Assembly (NCBI GenBank): GCA_021769965.1
Contig: JAETRU010000020.1
Location: 1 to 53,358, forward strand
DNA length: 53,358 bases
Reading direction: 5' to 3'
DNA from: Eubacterium sp.
GTDB taxonomy: Bacteria; Bacillota; Clostridia; Peptostreptococcales; Anaerovoracaceae
In this document: positions 9,349 through 18,794 of the stretch, piece by piece
Numbering within the stretch: the stretch's first letter is position 1
Layout: every line of letters starts with the position of its first letter
Position numbers and translations under genes: made by a program
The notes under the pieces: model-generated
Told to the model about the DNA's origin: nothing
The model's input: only the letters and a program-made list of their open reading frames with translations
Database searches by the model: none

Positions 9349-10287
9349 TCACCCGGCCTCCCGGTTTACAATATATACCCCCGTGCAGACCAGAGCCAGC
9401 GCTGACAGAGTCTGCAGGACCGGCATATCCGTACTCTCACCGAGAAAGACCGCGGAAAGAACCACACCAAAGACCGGCGTCATGAAACTGTATACGGTAA
9501 CTCTGGATACAGGGTTACACTTCAGAAGCAGTCCCCAGGCGGAATAAGCCACCGCGGAGATCATGGCCATGTACAGCATCAGAATCAGAGATGCCGGTCC
9601 GCCGGCCTGAAGCTTTCCGCCGGCTGCCAGCGCGATGACGATCATGACAATACCGCCCGTCAGAAACTGATATCCGCTGATGACGACGGGATCCTCCCGC
9701 TGAGAGTAAATTTTGATCAGCACAGATGATATGGCGTACGCCACGCAGGCGATCAGAAGAAAGCCTTCCCCGTCAAAGCGGATGCCGCCGCTAAGACCTT
9801 CTCCGGTCAGATTGACCAGAACCACGCCAAGAAAACCGATCACGCAGCCTATGGCTTTTACCTGCGTAAACCGTTCCTGATGAAAGGCAAAGCTGGCAAT
9901 AAGGATCGCAATAAACACGTTGGCCGCTTCAATAATAGAGCCTTTCACTCCTGTGGTATGGGCCAGTCCCATGTAAAAAAACAGATACTGCAGCACCGTC
10001 TGAAAGGCGCTTACCTTTCCGATCATGATCCAGGAACTCTTCTTTGGGATCAGAAGCTGCTTCTTGGCCAGACTGTAGATCAGAATGACCAGGATCCCCG
10101 CCAGCGTAAACCGCACGCCGGCAAACAGAATCTGCGACGCCGTATCCGCGGCGTCGATCTGAAACATTTCATATCCGATCTTGATGCATGGAAAAGCGCT
10201 TCCCCATAAAAGACAGCAAACCATGGCCAGAAAGCAGACGGCCACAGTTCGCTGAAGAAAATGATGATTGTTATTGTTTTGCTTCAT
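9349..10287 (-). CDS. EamA family (DMT) transporter
   Basis: Drug/metabolite-type permease of 312 aa with about ten hydrophobic helices arranged as two EamA repeats. The first repeat has LLWGSAFPCIKIG near the N-terminus and the second starts near ISSVLIKIYSQREDP. Members export amino acids or small metabolites; the substrate is not predictable. It is the first gene of a three-gene minus-strand unit, with a histidine kinase 4 bp downstream. This arrangement suggests that the permease supplies or responds to the signal of the two-component pair. Confidence 0.85.
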   Translation of the reverse strand: MKQNNNNHHFLQRTVAVCFLAMVCCLLWGSAFPCIKIGYEMFQIDAADTASQILFAGVRFTLAGILVILIYSLAKKQLLIPKKSSWIMIGKVSAFQTVLQYLFFYMGLAHTTGVKGSIIEAANVFIAILIASFAFHQERFTQVKAIGCVIGFLGVVLVNLTGEGLSGGIRFDGEGFLLIACVAYAISSVLIKIYSQREDPVVISGYQFLTGGIVMIVIALAAGGKLQAGGPASLILMLYMAMISAVAYSAWGLLLKCNPVSRVTVYSFMTPVFGVVLSAVFLGESTDMPVLQTLSALALVCTGVYIVNREAG

Positions 10288-10377
10288 GAATATTATTCCT
10301 CTTTGGTCGTGATATCTACTACCTTTATCTTACTCCCAAAGAAAGAATAATTCAACGGGTAATTCCAAAATCTGAAA

Positions 10378-13300
10378 TTACAGGGCCGTGTATTCCAGCT
10401 TGACGCCCTGCTGCTTCTGAGCTGCCGCTTTAGCGAAAGCCCATGCTGTATCCATGCAGGTCAGCACCGGCAGTCCGTGTTCGATGGCCTGACGGCGGAT
10501 CGGGAAGGTATCAGCGCCGATCTTGTTAACAGCCTTCGGCGTATTGATAACGATCTTGATCTTTTCTCCGATGAGAGGTATCACGTCGCCGTAATCAATG
10601 ACCTCCGCCGGGATACCGTGCTCCTGCAGGAACGCGGCCGTGCCCTCGGAGGCACAGATGTCAAAGCCCAGACCTGCATACGTTCTGATGATCTCCGCGC
10701 TCTGCGCCGCCTTGTCATGGTCCTTCAGGGAAACAAAGACGCCTCCTGCTTCAGGGATCTCCATGCCCGCGCCCAGAAAGCCCTTGTAGATGGCCTTATC
10801 CAGCTCCGGATCGATGCCCAGTACCTCGCCGGTAGATTTCATCTCCGGTCCCACCGCCACGTCTACGTCAGTCAGCTTGGCGTCGGAGAATACAGGAACC
10901 TTGACAGCGTAATTCGGCTGCTTTTCATAAAGATCTGTTCCATATCCCAGGTCGGCCAGTTTCTTTCCCGTCATTACCGCTACAGCCAGCCGTACCATCG
11001 GTACTTTTGTCACTTTGCTCAGGATCGGAACAGTACGCGACGCTCTCGGATTCACTTCGATGACGTAGATCCTGCTGCCGTCCCACGCGTACTGGATGTT
11101 GACCAGTCCGACGATGTGCAGCGCCCGGCAGATCCGCTTTGTTGCCGAGAGCAGTTCCGAAATGACTTCCTCCGGCAGACTGTAGGCAGGATAGACCGTG
11201 CAGCTGTCGCCGGAATGGACGCCGGTCCGTTCGATGTGCTCCATGATGCCGGGGATCAGCACGTCCTCCCCGTCTGCCACAGCGTCCACCTCGATCTCCT
11301 TGCCCTCTATGTATTTATCGATGAGGACCGGATGCTCATGGGACAGTTTGACGGCTTCTTTGAGATATTTCAGCAGCTCCTCGTCAGAATAGACCACCTG
11401 CATGGCGCGGCCGCCGATAACAAAGGACGGACGGACCACCAGCGGATAACCCAGCCGTTCTACTGCCTCAAAAGCTTCTTCTCTGGTCCTGACAGCGCAG
11501 CCCTTTGGCGCTGCGATATCCAGCAGATCCAGAAGATTCGCGAACTTTTCTCTATCCTCCGCCAGATCGATATACTTGTTCTGGGTGCCCAGGATTTTGA
11601 TGCTGCGGGCAGCCAGACGGGAAGCCAGATTCAGAGAAGTCTGACCGCCGAACTGCAGGATAACTCCCTCCGGCCGCTCCTGTTTGATCACGTTCATCAC
11701 GTCATCTGTATGCAGCGGCTCAAAGTACAGCTTATCCGCCGTATCGAAGTCCGTGCTGACGGTCTCCGGATTATTATTTATGATGATAGACTCGTAGCCC
11801 AGTTCTTTCAGCGCCCAGACGCCCTGTACACAGCAGTAGTCAAATTCAATGCCCTGGCCGATCCTGATCGGGCCGGATCCGACCACCAGGATCTTCTCAT
11901 GATGGCTCTTCACGCTCTCATTCTCACCGCCGTAGCTGGAATAGTAATACGGCGTAACAGCGTCAAACTCGCCGGCGCAGGTATCTACCACCTTATATAC
12001 AGGATAAATATCGTGGTACAGACGGATATCCTGCAGTACCTCCCTGCCGATGCCGGTCAGAGACAGGATCTCATCGTCGGTAAAGCCCCTCTGCTCCGCC
12101 TCCCGGATCAGCTCTGCCGTGACCCCTGTGCCGTCGGGAGCCGCTGCGGCTTTCAGCGTCTTTTCCATGTGAACGATACCCCGGATCTTTGTCAGGAACC
12201 AGCGGTCGATCTTTGTCAAAGCGAAGATCTCCTCTATATCGGCAAGACTGCGCCGGAAGGCTTCGGCAATACAGAAGATCCGCTCATCATCACAGCTGCC
12301 CAGCTTTTCCATAAGACGGCGGTCGTCAAGGCCGGTCACATAGGGGATCCGCAGCCCGCTGCCTTCCACCTCCAGAGAGGCGATGGCCTTCAGAAGAGCG
12401 CTCTCAAAATTCCTGTCGATGGCCATGATCTCACCGGTTGCCTTCATCTGGGTACCCAACTTTCTGGAAGCCGTGCGGAACTTGTTAAACGGCCACTTCG
12501 GGAATTTGACCACGCAGTAGTCCAGTGCCGGCTCAAAGCAGGCGCTGGAGCCCTCCGTCACATAGTTTTTCAGTTCGTCCAGGCTGTAGCCGATGGCGAT
12601 CTTTGCCGCGATCTTAGCGATAGGATATCCTGCCGCCTTAGACGCCAGGGCGGAAGACCTGCTCACCCGCGGATTTACCTCGATGACGATATATTCGTCC
12701 CTGTCCGGATTCAGCGCGAACTGGACATTGCAGCCGCCTTCTATCTCAAGACTCCTGATAATAGCAAGAGACGCGTCACGAAGCATCTGATACTGGCTGT
12801 CTGTCAGCGTCTGCGTCGGCGCTACTACAATGCTGTCGCCGGTATGCACGCCCACCGGATCCAGATTTTCCATGCTGCAGATGATGATGCAGTTATCCTT
12901 GCCGTCACGGATGACCTCGTACTCGACTTCTTTCCAGCCTGCTACGGATTTTTCCAGCAGGATCTGTCCGATGGCGCTCTTCTCCACGCCCAGCCGGCAG
13001 AAATGCTCCAGCTCTTCATCGTTGTGAGCGATGCCGCCTCCTGTGCCGCCCAGCGTATAGGCAGGACGAATGATCACAGGATATCCGATTTTTTCCGCGA
13101 AATTTCTACATTCTTCCAGTGTCGTGGCTATAACACTCGGCGGAACAGGCTGACCGATCTCCTCCATCAGAGACTTGAACGCTTCCCGGTCCTCCGCTTT
13201 ACGGATGCTGTCTTTGTTGACTCCAAGCAGTCTGGCTCCATATTTTTCAAAGACGCCTTTTTCGTCCAGGGCCATGGCCAGATTCAGGCCGGTCTGGCCG

Positions 13301-13572
13301 CCGAAGCCTGCCAGTACCCCTTCCGGACGCTCTTTGGCAAGGATCTGCTCTACGGCGTCCTCCGTGATCGGCTCCAGATAGATCCTGTCGGCGATACCCT
13401 GATCCGTCATGATCGTAGCCGGATTGCTGTTGATCAGAATGGTCTCGATGCCTTCCTCACAGATAGCCTTGCAGGCCTGGGTCCCGGCGTAGTCAAACTC
13501 AGCGGCCTGCCCGATCACGATAGGACCGGATCCGATGATCAAAACCTTTTTCAGTGTAAAATCCTTTGGCAT
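10378..13572 (-). CDS. carB: Carbamoyl-phosphate synthase large chain
   Basis: 1064-aa synthetase subunit making carbamoyl phosphate from bicarbonate, ammonia from CarA, and 2 ATP, for arginine and pyrimidine synthesis. Two homologous ATP-grasp halves are visible, with LIIGSGPIVIGQAAEFDY near residue 10 and VVGSGPIRIGQGIEFDY in the middle. Conserved EVNPRVSRSSALASKA and EVNPRASRTVP segments lie in the two halves. A C-terminal allosteric (MGS-like) domain contains INTPKAVNKIGADTFPIRRQA. Length is normal. Its ATG overlaps the carA stop (TAATG), so the two are translationally coupled. Confidence 0.97.
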   Translation of the reverse strand: MPKDFTLKKVLIIGSGPIVIGQAAEFDYAGTQACKAICEEGIETILINSNPATIMTDQGIADRIYLEPITEDAVEQILAKERPEGVLAGFGGQTGLNLAMALDEKGVFEKYGARLLGVNKDSIRKAEDREAFKSLMEEIGQPVPPSVIATTLEECRNFAEKIGYPVIIRPAYTLGGTGGGIAHNDEELEHFCRLGVEKSAIGQILLEKSVAGWKEVEYEVIRDGKDNCIIICSMENLDPVGVHTGDSIVVAPTQTLTDSQYQMLRDASLAIIRSLEIEGGCNVQFALNPDRDEYIVIEVNPRVSRSSALASKAAGYPIAKIAAKIAIGYSLDELKNYVTEGSSACFEPALDYCVVKFPKWPFNKFRTASRKLGTQMKATGEIMAIDRNFESALLKAIASLEVEGSGLRIPYVTGLDDRRLMEKLGSCDDERIFCIAEAFRRSLADIEEIFALTKIDRWFLTKIRGIVHMEKTLKAAAAPDGTGVTAELIREAEQRGFTDDEILSLTGIGREVLQDIRLYHDIYPVYKVVDTCAGEFDAVTPYYYSSYGGENESVKSHHEKILVVGSGPIRIGQGIEFDYCCVQGVWALKELGYESIIINNNPETVSTDFDTADKLYFEPLHTDDVMNVIKQERPEGVILQFGGQTSLNLASRLAARSIKILGTQNKYIDLAEDREKFANLLDLLDIAAPKGCAVRTREEAFEAVERLGYPLVVRPSFVIGGRAMQVVYSDEELLKYLKEAVKLSHEHPVLIDKYIEGKEIEVDAVADGEDVLIPGIMEHIERTGVHSGDSCTVYPAYSLPEEVISELLSATKRICRALHIVGLVNIQYAWDGSRIYVIEVNPRASRTVPILSKVTKVPMVRLAVAVMTGKKLADLGYGTDLYEKQPNYAVKVPVFSDAKLTDVDVAVGPEMKSTGEVLGIDPELDKAIYKGFLGAGMEIPEAGGVFVSLKDHDKAAQSAEIIRTYAGLGFDICASEGTAAFLQEHGIPAEVIDYGDVIPLIGEKIKIVINTPKAVNKIGADTFPIRRQAIEHGLPVLTCMDTAWAFAKAAAQKQQGVKLEYTAL

Positions 13573-14672
13573 TACAGTTTTCCCCCTTTCATCAGATCGA
13601 TAAATTTATCAAAGAGATACCCGGTATCGTTAGGTCCCGGACTGGATTCCGGATGAAACTGCACGGAGAATACCGGCTTTGACAGATGGGCCATTCCCTC
13701 AACGCTGCCGTCGTTGAGATTCAGATGGGTCACCTCCAGACCTTTGAGCACAATGCTCTCCGGCTGGACCGCATAGCCGTGGTTCTGGCTGGTTATATAG
13801 CTGCGGCCGGTGTTCTTATCGAATACCCCGTGATTGCAGCCCCGGTGGCCGTACTTCATCTTATACGTACTGCCGCCGCATGCCAGAGCGATCAGCTGAT
13901 GACCCATACAGATCCCGAAGACAGGCATCTGTCCCGGCCCGTAATTGCTGTTGGTGATCAGCTTCTCCACCACCGTGATCGCCTCCTCCGCCGCCGCGGG
14001 ATCCCCCGGCCCGTTGGTCAGAAATACCCCGTCCGGCTTTGCCGCCAGGATCGTCTTCGCCTTTGTTCCGTACGGGTAGATGGTCAGATCACACCCTCTG
14101 GCCGCAAGCTCCGCGAGAATGCTCTCTTTGACGCCCAGATCCAGCACGGCTACATGCAGACTGTTTTCCGGCTTTTTCCGCTCCATCACCGCGCTGACTC
14201 CCGCAGACTTCATCTGGTCTGAACAAAGGGTCTCAGCCTGAGCTATTTTTTTCACGGCATCCAGTGACAGGTTTTCCGTGGTGATAACGCACTTCTGGCA
14301 GCCAGACCTGCGCAGTCTCCGCGTGATCTCACGGGTATCCACACCGTATACCCCCGGCACATTCTGTTCTACCAGCCACTGGTCGATGGTCTTTTCCGAC
14401 CGCCAGTTGCTGGGCGCAAAGCACACGTCCTGGGCGACGGCGCCGAATGCGTGGATACGCTCTGACTCGTAATCTGTGCTGTTAACGCCGTAATTCCCCA
14501 GCAGGGGATAAGTAAATGTAATAATCTGCTGACTGTAGGACGGATCCGTCAGGGTCTTCTGGTAACCGGTCATGGCGGTATTGAAGACCAGTTCCCCTAC
14601 TCTGGTCGTCTCCGCGCCGAAACCCTTTCCTTTATATACGGTACCGTCCTCTAAATAAATGAGTCCTTTCAT
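13572..14672 (-). CDS. carA: Carbamoyl-phosphate synthase small chain (glutamine amidotransferase)
   Basis: Glutaminase subunit of about 366 aa that feeds ammonia to CarB. The class I amidotransferase triad is present: Cys in VFGICMGHQ, and His and Glu in VQFHPESSPG. I place the start at 14672 (MKGLIYLEDG), 6 nt after GAGGAGG; an upstream in-frame ATG at 14696 lies close to the predicted transcription start and lacks a site. Its promoter is back to back with that of argG, which suggests shared arginine control. There is only a ~30-nt leader, so no room for a pyrimidine attenuator. Confidence 0.96.
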   Translation of the reverse strand: MKGLIYLEDGTVYKGKGFGAETTRVGELVFNTAMTGYQKTLTDPSYSQQIITFTYPLLGNYGVNSTDYESERIHAFGAVAQDVCFAPSNWRSEKTIDQWLVEQNVPGVYGVDTREITRRLRRSGCQKCVITTENLSLDAVKKIAQAETLCSDQMKSAGVSAVMERKKPENSLHVAVLDLGVKESILAELAARGCDLTIYPYGTKAKTILAAKPDGVFLTNGPGDPAAAEEAITVVEKLITNSNYGPGQMPVFGICMGHQLIALACGGSTYKMKYGHRGCNHGVFDKNTGRSYITSQNHGYAVQPESIVLKGLEVTHLNLNDGSVEGMAHLSKPVFSVQFHPESSPGPNDTGYLFDKFIDLMKGGKL

Positions 14673-14709
14673 GGATGCCTCCTCTTCTGGTTTCATGTTC
14701 TAAACAATG

Positions 14710-14738
14710 AGTATACTACCAGAATTATAAACATGCAA
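14710..14738 (-). promoter_or_regulatory. carA promoter
   Basis: TTGCAT-N17-TATACT on the minus strand (-10 at 14710-14715, -35 at 14733-14738). The predicted start point is ~14703, giving a ~30-nt leader before carA. Confidence 0.65.
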
Positions 14739-14788
14739 GAGTTTATTTATATTTTTTCATTTTTTGTTATTTTTATTTAATTACCCCC

Positions 14789-14817
14789 TTGATTTCGTCA
14801 CTCAGTTGTGCTATAGT
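14789..14817 (+). promoter_or_regulatory. argG promoter
   Basis: TTGATT-N17-TATAGT on the plus strand (14789-14794 and 14812-14817), followed by a ~55-nt leader to argG. Confidence 0.65.
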
Positions 14818-14836
14818 ACCTATATTGTTTGATTTT

Positions 14837-14864
14837 TATTCACGATTTTAAATATTTATGAATT
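14837..14864 (+). promoter_or_regulatory. Possible ArgR box in the argG leader
   Basis: TATTCA (14837-14842) and TATGAATT (14857-14864) are inverted half-sites resembling ARG-box halves (TGAATA/TATTCA). They sit just after the predicted argG start point, a repressing position. Spacing is not canonical, so this is tentative. Confidence 0.3.
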
Positions 14865-14879
14865 GCAGGAGGAAAAGAC

Positions 14880-16148
14880 ATGGAAAAAGAAAAAATCGTT
14901 CTGGCCTACTCAGGCGGCCTGGACACATCGATCATTATCGCCTGGTTAAAAGAAAACTATAACTGCGAAGTCATCGCCGTATGCTGTGACACCGGACAGA
15001 AGGAGGACTTCGACGCGATCGAAAAAAAAGCCTACGCCACCGGCGCAGACAAGGCGTATATCCTGAACATTCAGGAAGAATTTATCACAGACTACATCTA
15101 TCCGACCCTGAAAGCAGACGCCGTCTATGAAAACGACTATCTGCTGGGCACCTCCATGGCAAGACCTCTGCAGGCAAAGAAAATCGTAGAGATCGCGGAA
15201 AAAGAAGGCGCTTTCACCATCTGTCACGGCTGCACCGGCAAGGGCAACGATCAGGTACGTTTCGAATCCACGATCCACGCCCTGAATCCGGCGATCAAGA
15301 TCATAGCACCTTGGCGTATCTGGGATCTGAAATCCCGTGAAGAATGCATCGAATACGCAAAAGCGCACAACATTCCGATCAACCAGACGGTGGAAAAGAT
15401 CTACTCCAGAGATGAAAACATCTGGCATATCAGCCACGAGGGCGGCAACCTGGAAAATCCGTGGAATGAGCACAAGCCGGATATCCATGTGCTCTCTATT
15501 CCTCCTGAGGATGCGCCAGATCACCCTACCTACGTGGATATCGACTTTGAACAGGGCGTTCCCGTCGCTGTCGACGGCGAGAAGCTGCCTCCGGTAGAAC
15601 TGCTGCGCAAGCTGAACAAACTGGGCAGCGAAAACGGCATCGGCACCATCGACATCATAGAAAACCGTCTGGTCGGCATGAAGTCCAGAGGCGTTTATGA
15701 AACTCCGGGCGGAACCATTTTGTTCGCAGCTCACAAGGATCTGGAAAAACTGATCTTAGACCGTGACACTCTGCAGTACAGAAACATCGTGTCCCAGAAG
15801 TTCGCGCAGCTGGTATACGACGGCCTGTGGTTCACGCCGCTTCGGGCAGCCATCTCTGCTTTCGTAGACGAAACGCAGAAGCAGGTCACCGGAACAGTTA
15901 AGATGAAGCTGTATAAAGGCACCGCATGGCCGGTCGCCAGCAAATCCCCGTACTCCCTGTACAATGAAGAATTTGCGACATTCAGCGCTGACGAGGTCTA
16001 CGACCAGTCCGACGCCGAGGGTTTCATCAACCTGTTCTCTCTGCCTCTGAAGATCAGAGCGATCCAGAAGCAGAACATGGAAGGTATCCCAGAAGCTCAG
16101 AAGGCTCTGCCAAAGCAGGTCTTCAAGGGCGGATCCTTTGTGGAATAA
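14880..16148 (+). CDS. argG: Argininosuccinate synthase
   Basis: 422-aa cytoplasmic enzyme joining citrulline and aspartate with ATP to argininosuccinate. The N-terminal P-loop AYSGGLDTS of the N-type ATP pyrophosphatase family is clear, as are the family segments [15 protein letters not shown] and [11 protein letters not shown]. The start is set by AGGAGG 7 nt upstream. argH is not adjacent. The gene is divergent from carAB and convergent with the arginine deiminase genes, so citrulline supply and citrulline use meet in one locus. It ends at a strong bidirectional terminator. Confidence 0.97.
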   Translation: MEKEKIVLAYSGGLDTSIIIAWLKENYNCEVIAVCCDTGQKEDFDAIEKKAYATGADKAYILNIQEEFITDYIYPTLKADAVYENDYLLGTSMARPLQAKKIVEIAEKEGAFTICHGCTGKGNDQVRFESTIHALNPAIKIIAPWRIWDLKSREECIEYAKAHNIPINQTVEKIYSRDENIWHISHEGGNLENPWNEHKPDIHVLSIPPEDAPDHPTYVDIDFEQGVPVAVDGEKLPPVELLRKLNKLGSENGIGTIDIIENRLVGMKSRGVYETPGGTILFAAHKDLEKLILDRDTLQYRNIVSQKFAQLVYDGLWFTPLRAAISAFVDETQKQVTGTVKMKLYKGTAWPVASKSPYSLYNEEFATFSADEVYDQSDAEGFINLFSLPLKIRAIQKQNMEGIPEAQKALPKQVFKGGSFVE

Positions 16149-16159
16149 CATACTTACGC

Positions 16160-16197
16160 AAAAAGCCCTGCGCCGGATTCCCGGACAGGGCTTTTTT
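16160..16197. terminator. Bidirectional terminator between argG and arcC
   Basis: AAAAAGCCCTG pairs with CAGGGCTTTTTT around a CCGG-containing loop. It is A/T-flanked on both sides, between convergent genes. Confidence 0.88.
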
Positions 16198-16214
16198 GTC
16201 ACTATATTTTATCT

Positions 16215-17159
16215 TTATGCAAAGGTGATCACTGTACCAGTCTTGCCTTCTAATGCGTCGATCGCTTTATCCAGAGAAGTGATGATAGCCTTCTTGTCCG
16301 GATATGCTCTTACGAACTTCATAGCAGCCTCAACTTTCGGCAGCATGCTTCCTGGAGCGAACTGGCCTTCGCCGATGTATTTCACCGCGTCTTCCAGATT
16401 CAGCTTGTCCAGATCTCTCTGATCCGGCTTGTTGAAGTTTACCGCAACCTTTTCTACTTCTGTCAGGATCATCAGAACATCTGCTTCAACCTGCTCAGCC
16501 AGCAGCTCTGCAGCAAAGTCCTTATCGATAACAGCAGCAACGCCTTCCATGGAACCGTCAGCGTTCTCAACTACAGGAATGCCGCCGCCTCCGCAGGAGA
16601 TAACGATGGAGGAATCCCACAGTCTCTTTACTGCGTCGATCTCAACGATCTTTCTAGGCAGCGGGGAAGCAACAACTCTTCTGAAGCCTCTGCCTGCGTC
16701 TTCCTTCATGGTATATCCTTTTTCAGCTTCCATAGCTTTCGCTTCTTCTTCGCTGTAGAAAGGTCCGATCGGCTTGGTCGGATTCTGGAAAGCCTTGTCA
16801 CTCTTTTCAACGACCATCTGCGTCGCAACAGTCAGAACAGGAATATTTCTGCCCTTCTTGCTCAGCGCATATTTCAGCGCCTGCTGCAGATGATAACCGA
16901 TGTAGCCCTGGGACATAGCGCCGCAAACGTCAAACGGCATAGCCGGAGTAACGTCCTTTGCTGTCTCAGAAGCCAGCAGGATTCTGCCGACCTGCGGACC
17001 GTTTCCGTGAACCAGACCGATCTCGTAGCCTTTGCAGCTGATGTCAGCAATATATTCACAAGTCTTTTTGACAACTTTTAACTGCGCTTCCGCGGTAGCT
17101 TCGCTCTTGCCGGACTGCAGAGCGTTGCCGCCTAAAGCGATAACAATTTTTTCTGCCAT
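16215..17159 (-). CDS. arcC: Carbamate kinase
   Basis: 314-aa enzyme of the arginine deiminase pathway that makes ATP from carbamoyl phosphate. The N-terminus MAEKIVIALGGNALQ, the internal VHGNGPQVG, and ISCGGGGIPVV with VIDKDFAAELLA are family hallmarks. The start at 17159 is supported by AGGAG 10 nt upstream; the open frame continues to 17333, but that extension runs through the structured intergenic element and is not protein-like. It is third in the order arcB-arcA-arcC and separated from arcA by a 182-bp gap holding one copy of the repeated element. Confidence 0.96.
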   Translation of the reverse strand: MAEKIVIALGGNALQSGKSEATAEAQLKVVKKTCEYIADISCKGYEIGLVHGNGPQVGRILLASETAKDVTPAMPFDVCGAMSQGYIGYHLQQALKYALSKKGRNIPVLTVATQMVVEKSDKAFQNPTKPIGPFYSEEEAKAMEAEKGYTMKEDAGRGFRRVVASPLPRKIVEIDAVKRLWDSSIVISCGGGGIPVVENADGSMEGVAAVIDKDFAAELLAEQVEADVLMILTEVEKVAVNFNKPDQRDLDKLNLEDAVKYIGEGQFAPGSMLPKVEAAMKFVRAYPDKKAIITSLDKAIDALEGKTGTVITFA

Positions 17160-17215
17160 TGGTGTAATTCTCCTATAATCAAATTTATTGTTCCTGTAAT
17201 GCATGCCGTCATGCG

Positions 17216-17337
17216 AATGCGCAGGAAAATTTTCACAGTACACAGACAGCCTGAATGAGGGTGAGGGCGCGTACTCGAAGTACGTAACCGAACCCGAATA
17301 AAAGGCTGGCGAAGTAATGCGGAAATTTAACAAGCAT
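17216..17337 (-). repeat. Structured ~122-bp intergenic element, copy 1 (arcA-arcC)
   Basis: The plus strand begins AATGCGCAGGA, has a central GCGTACTCGAAGTACGT hairpin and ends ACAAGCAT. It folds into one long imperfect hairpin (AAATTT outer pairing, AGCCT/AGGCT, GGG/CCC, CGTACT-TCG-AGTACG tip). It starts 4 nt after the arcA stop. Head, tip and tail are shared with the copy at 18784-18906; the arms differ in sequence yet still pair. Confidence 0.65.
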
Positions 17338-17341
17338 CACC

Positions 17342-18559
17342 TTACAGGTCGTCTCGGTTAACAGGGCAGGACATACATCTCGGGCCGCCTCTGCCTCTGG
17401 AAAGCTCTGCACTTGGGATAGTCAGAACCTTTACACCCTTCTTATCGAGCAGGTCGTTGGTTACGTAGTTTCTCTCATAAGTAACTACAGTTCCCGGTGC
17501 GATGCACAATGTGTTGGAACCGTCGTTCCACTGTTCTCTCTGTGCTGCCATCAGGTCTGTTCCTCCGCAGCGGATCAGTTCTACTGCAGGCAGTCCCAGA
17601 TATTTAGCCAGGATATGATCCAGGGAATCGGTTACCGATTTGAAGTTTGCTTTTCCATCCTTGCCCAGGGTGATCTCAAACAGCTGAAGCGGTCCTTCGA
17701 TCTCAGGGTGGATGGTGAATTTATCATAGTCAACCATGGTAAATACGGTATCCAGATGCATGAACGCACGGCTCTTTGGAATATCGAATACCAGTACTCT
17801 CTTGAAAGTAGACTTGTTCAGCATGTTTTCCGCGAATCTTTCGATAGCGGGAGCTGTCGTTCTCTGGCTCAGACCGATGGCAACAGTCTCGGAATTGAGT
17901 ACCAGAACATCTCCGCCTTCAATGGAGTATTCGTGGTCATAGTCATACCAGAGCTGTGATCCTTCCGGAGCAAAGTCCTTGTTATGCAGGAACATGTACT
18001 TCAGAAGCAGCGCTTCTCTTCTTCTTGTCGCAGTGCTCATATGGTGGATGTTCAGGCCGTTTCCTACACATGCGCCCGGATCTCTGGTGAAGTACAGGTT
18101 CGGCATCGGATCCATATAGAACGGATAGGAAGAGGAAATAAAATCTGCCAGAGATTTGCTCTCAACATTGATCTCATCTCTTCTGACACCGGCGATCAGC
18201 TTAGCGACCATTGCTTTTTCTTCCATGTTGATCAGGTAGTCATAGACAGCTTCTCTGACGCCCTGAGAATTGAGATGGCTCTCATCTAAGAATTTGTTCA
18301 GGAACTCTGCCTTGACAGCAGGATCCTTCAATGCTTTTGCAGTTTCGTCTACGTAGTAGATAACTTCTACGCCGTTCTCTCTGAGAACTTCTGCAAATCT
18401 GTCATGCTCCTGCTGTGCAACCTTCAGGAAAGGAATGTCGTCAAACAACAGTCTTTCGAAGTTATCAGGAACCAGACCTTCGACCTCTTCACCGATTCTG
18501 TGAAGAAGTACTCTGTTTAATTTACCTATTTCAGAATAATTATGGATTCCAGGATGCAT
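17342..18559 (-). CDS. arcA: Arginine deiminase
   Basis: 405-aa enzyme hydrolysing arginine to citrulline and ammonia, the first step of the ATP-yielding deiminase pathway. It has the guanidino-group-modifying fold signatures: FTRDPGACVGNGL, EGGDVLVLN, and the C-terminal RGRGGPRCMSCPVNRDDL, which contains the nucleophilic cysteine. The start at 18559 (MHPGIHNYSEIGKL) follows GGAG. A GC-rich hairpin ends about 12 nt before this ribosome-binding site. It is flanked on both sides by copies of the 122-bp intergenic element. Confidence 0.97.
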   Translation of the reverse strand: MHPGIHNYSEIGKLNRVLLHRIGEEVEGLVPDNFERLLFDDIPFLKVAQQEHDRFAEVLRENGVEVIYYVDETAKALKDPAVKAEFLNKFLDESHLNSQGVREAVYDYLINMEEKAMVAKLIAGVRRDEINVESKSLADFISSSYPFYMDPMPNLYFTRDPGACVGNGLNIHHMSTATRRREALLLKYMFLHNKDFAPEGSQLWYDYDHEYSIEGGDVLVLNSETVAIGLSQRTTAPAIERFAENMLNKSTFKRVLVFDIPKSRAFMHLDTVFTMVDYDKFTIHPEIEGPLQLFEITLGKDGKANFKSVTDSLDHILAKYLGLPAVELIRCGGTDLMAAQREQWNDGSNTLCIAPGTVVTYERNYVTNDLLDKKGVKVLTIPSAELSRGRGGPRCMSCPVNRDDL

Positions 18560-18582
18560 AATTGATCTCCTTTTCTTTTCCC

Positions 18583-18600
18583 GCGGGCCGGATGCCCGCG
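18583..18600 (-). promoter_or_regulatory. GC hairpin just upstream of the arcA ribosome-binding site
   Basis: CGCGGGC and GCCCGCG form a 7-bp stem with a 4-5-nt loop, ending shortly before GGAG of arcA. Without a following T-run it looks more like an mRNA processing or stabilising structure than a terminator. Confidence 0.4.
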
Positions 18601-18721
18601 CTGTATGCGGAATACTCCGCCTTGTTTCAAGTTTTTGAAAACACCGCCGCCCGGCCCGGCCGGGCGACGGCAAAATCATGGGTTACATAACTGAAAACTC
18701 AGTTTATCGTGGGCGGCAGCC

Positions 18722-18794
18722 CAGTCAATGCGCAAGACTGCATGCTGAAAAAAATGTTCGAATCATTTTTCAGTGCAAACGTCAATGCGCAGGA
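18722..18794. repeat. Short direct repeat GTCAATGCGCA flanking a hairpin
   Basis: GTCAATGCGCAAGACT (from ~18724) and GTCAATGCGCAGGACT (from 18781) are near-identical direct repeats. Between them CTGAAAAA and TTTTTCAG form a hairpin. The second repeat is the head of the 122-bp element. The rest of the 346-bp gap 18560-18905 holds a GC-rich palindrome near 18650 and no gene. Confidence 0.45.

Noticed and set aside
10477-13656. 1059-codon open frame on the plus strand opposite carB
   Set aside because: Shadow of a codon-biased real gene: His/Arg/Gln-rich low-sense protein, no ribosome-binding site, and fully overlapped by carB.
14697-14703. Pyrimidine attenuation leader (PyrR-type) before carA
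   Set aside because: The predicted leader is only ~30 nt, too short for an anti-terminator/terminator pair.
18750-18775. GTTCGAATC resembling a tRNA T-loop
   Set aside because: It is the loop of a simple CTGAAAAA/TTTTTCAG hairpin; no acceptor, D or anticodon stems surround it.
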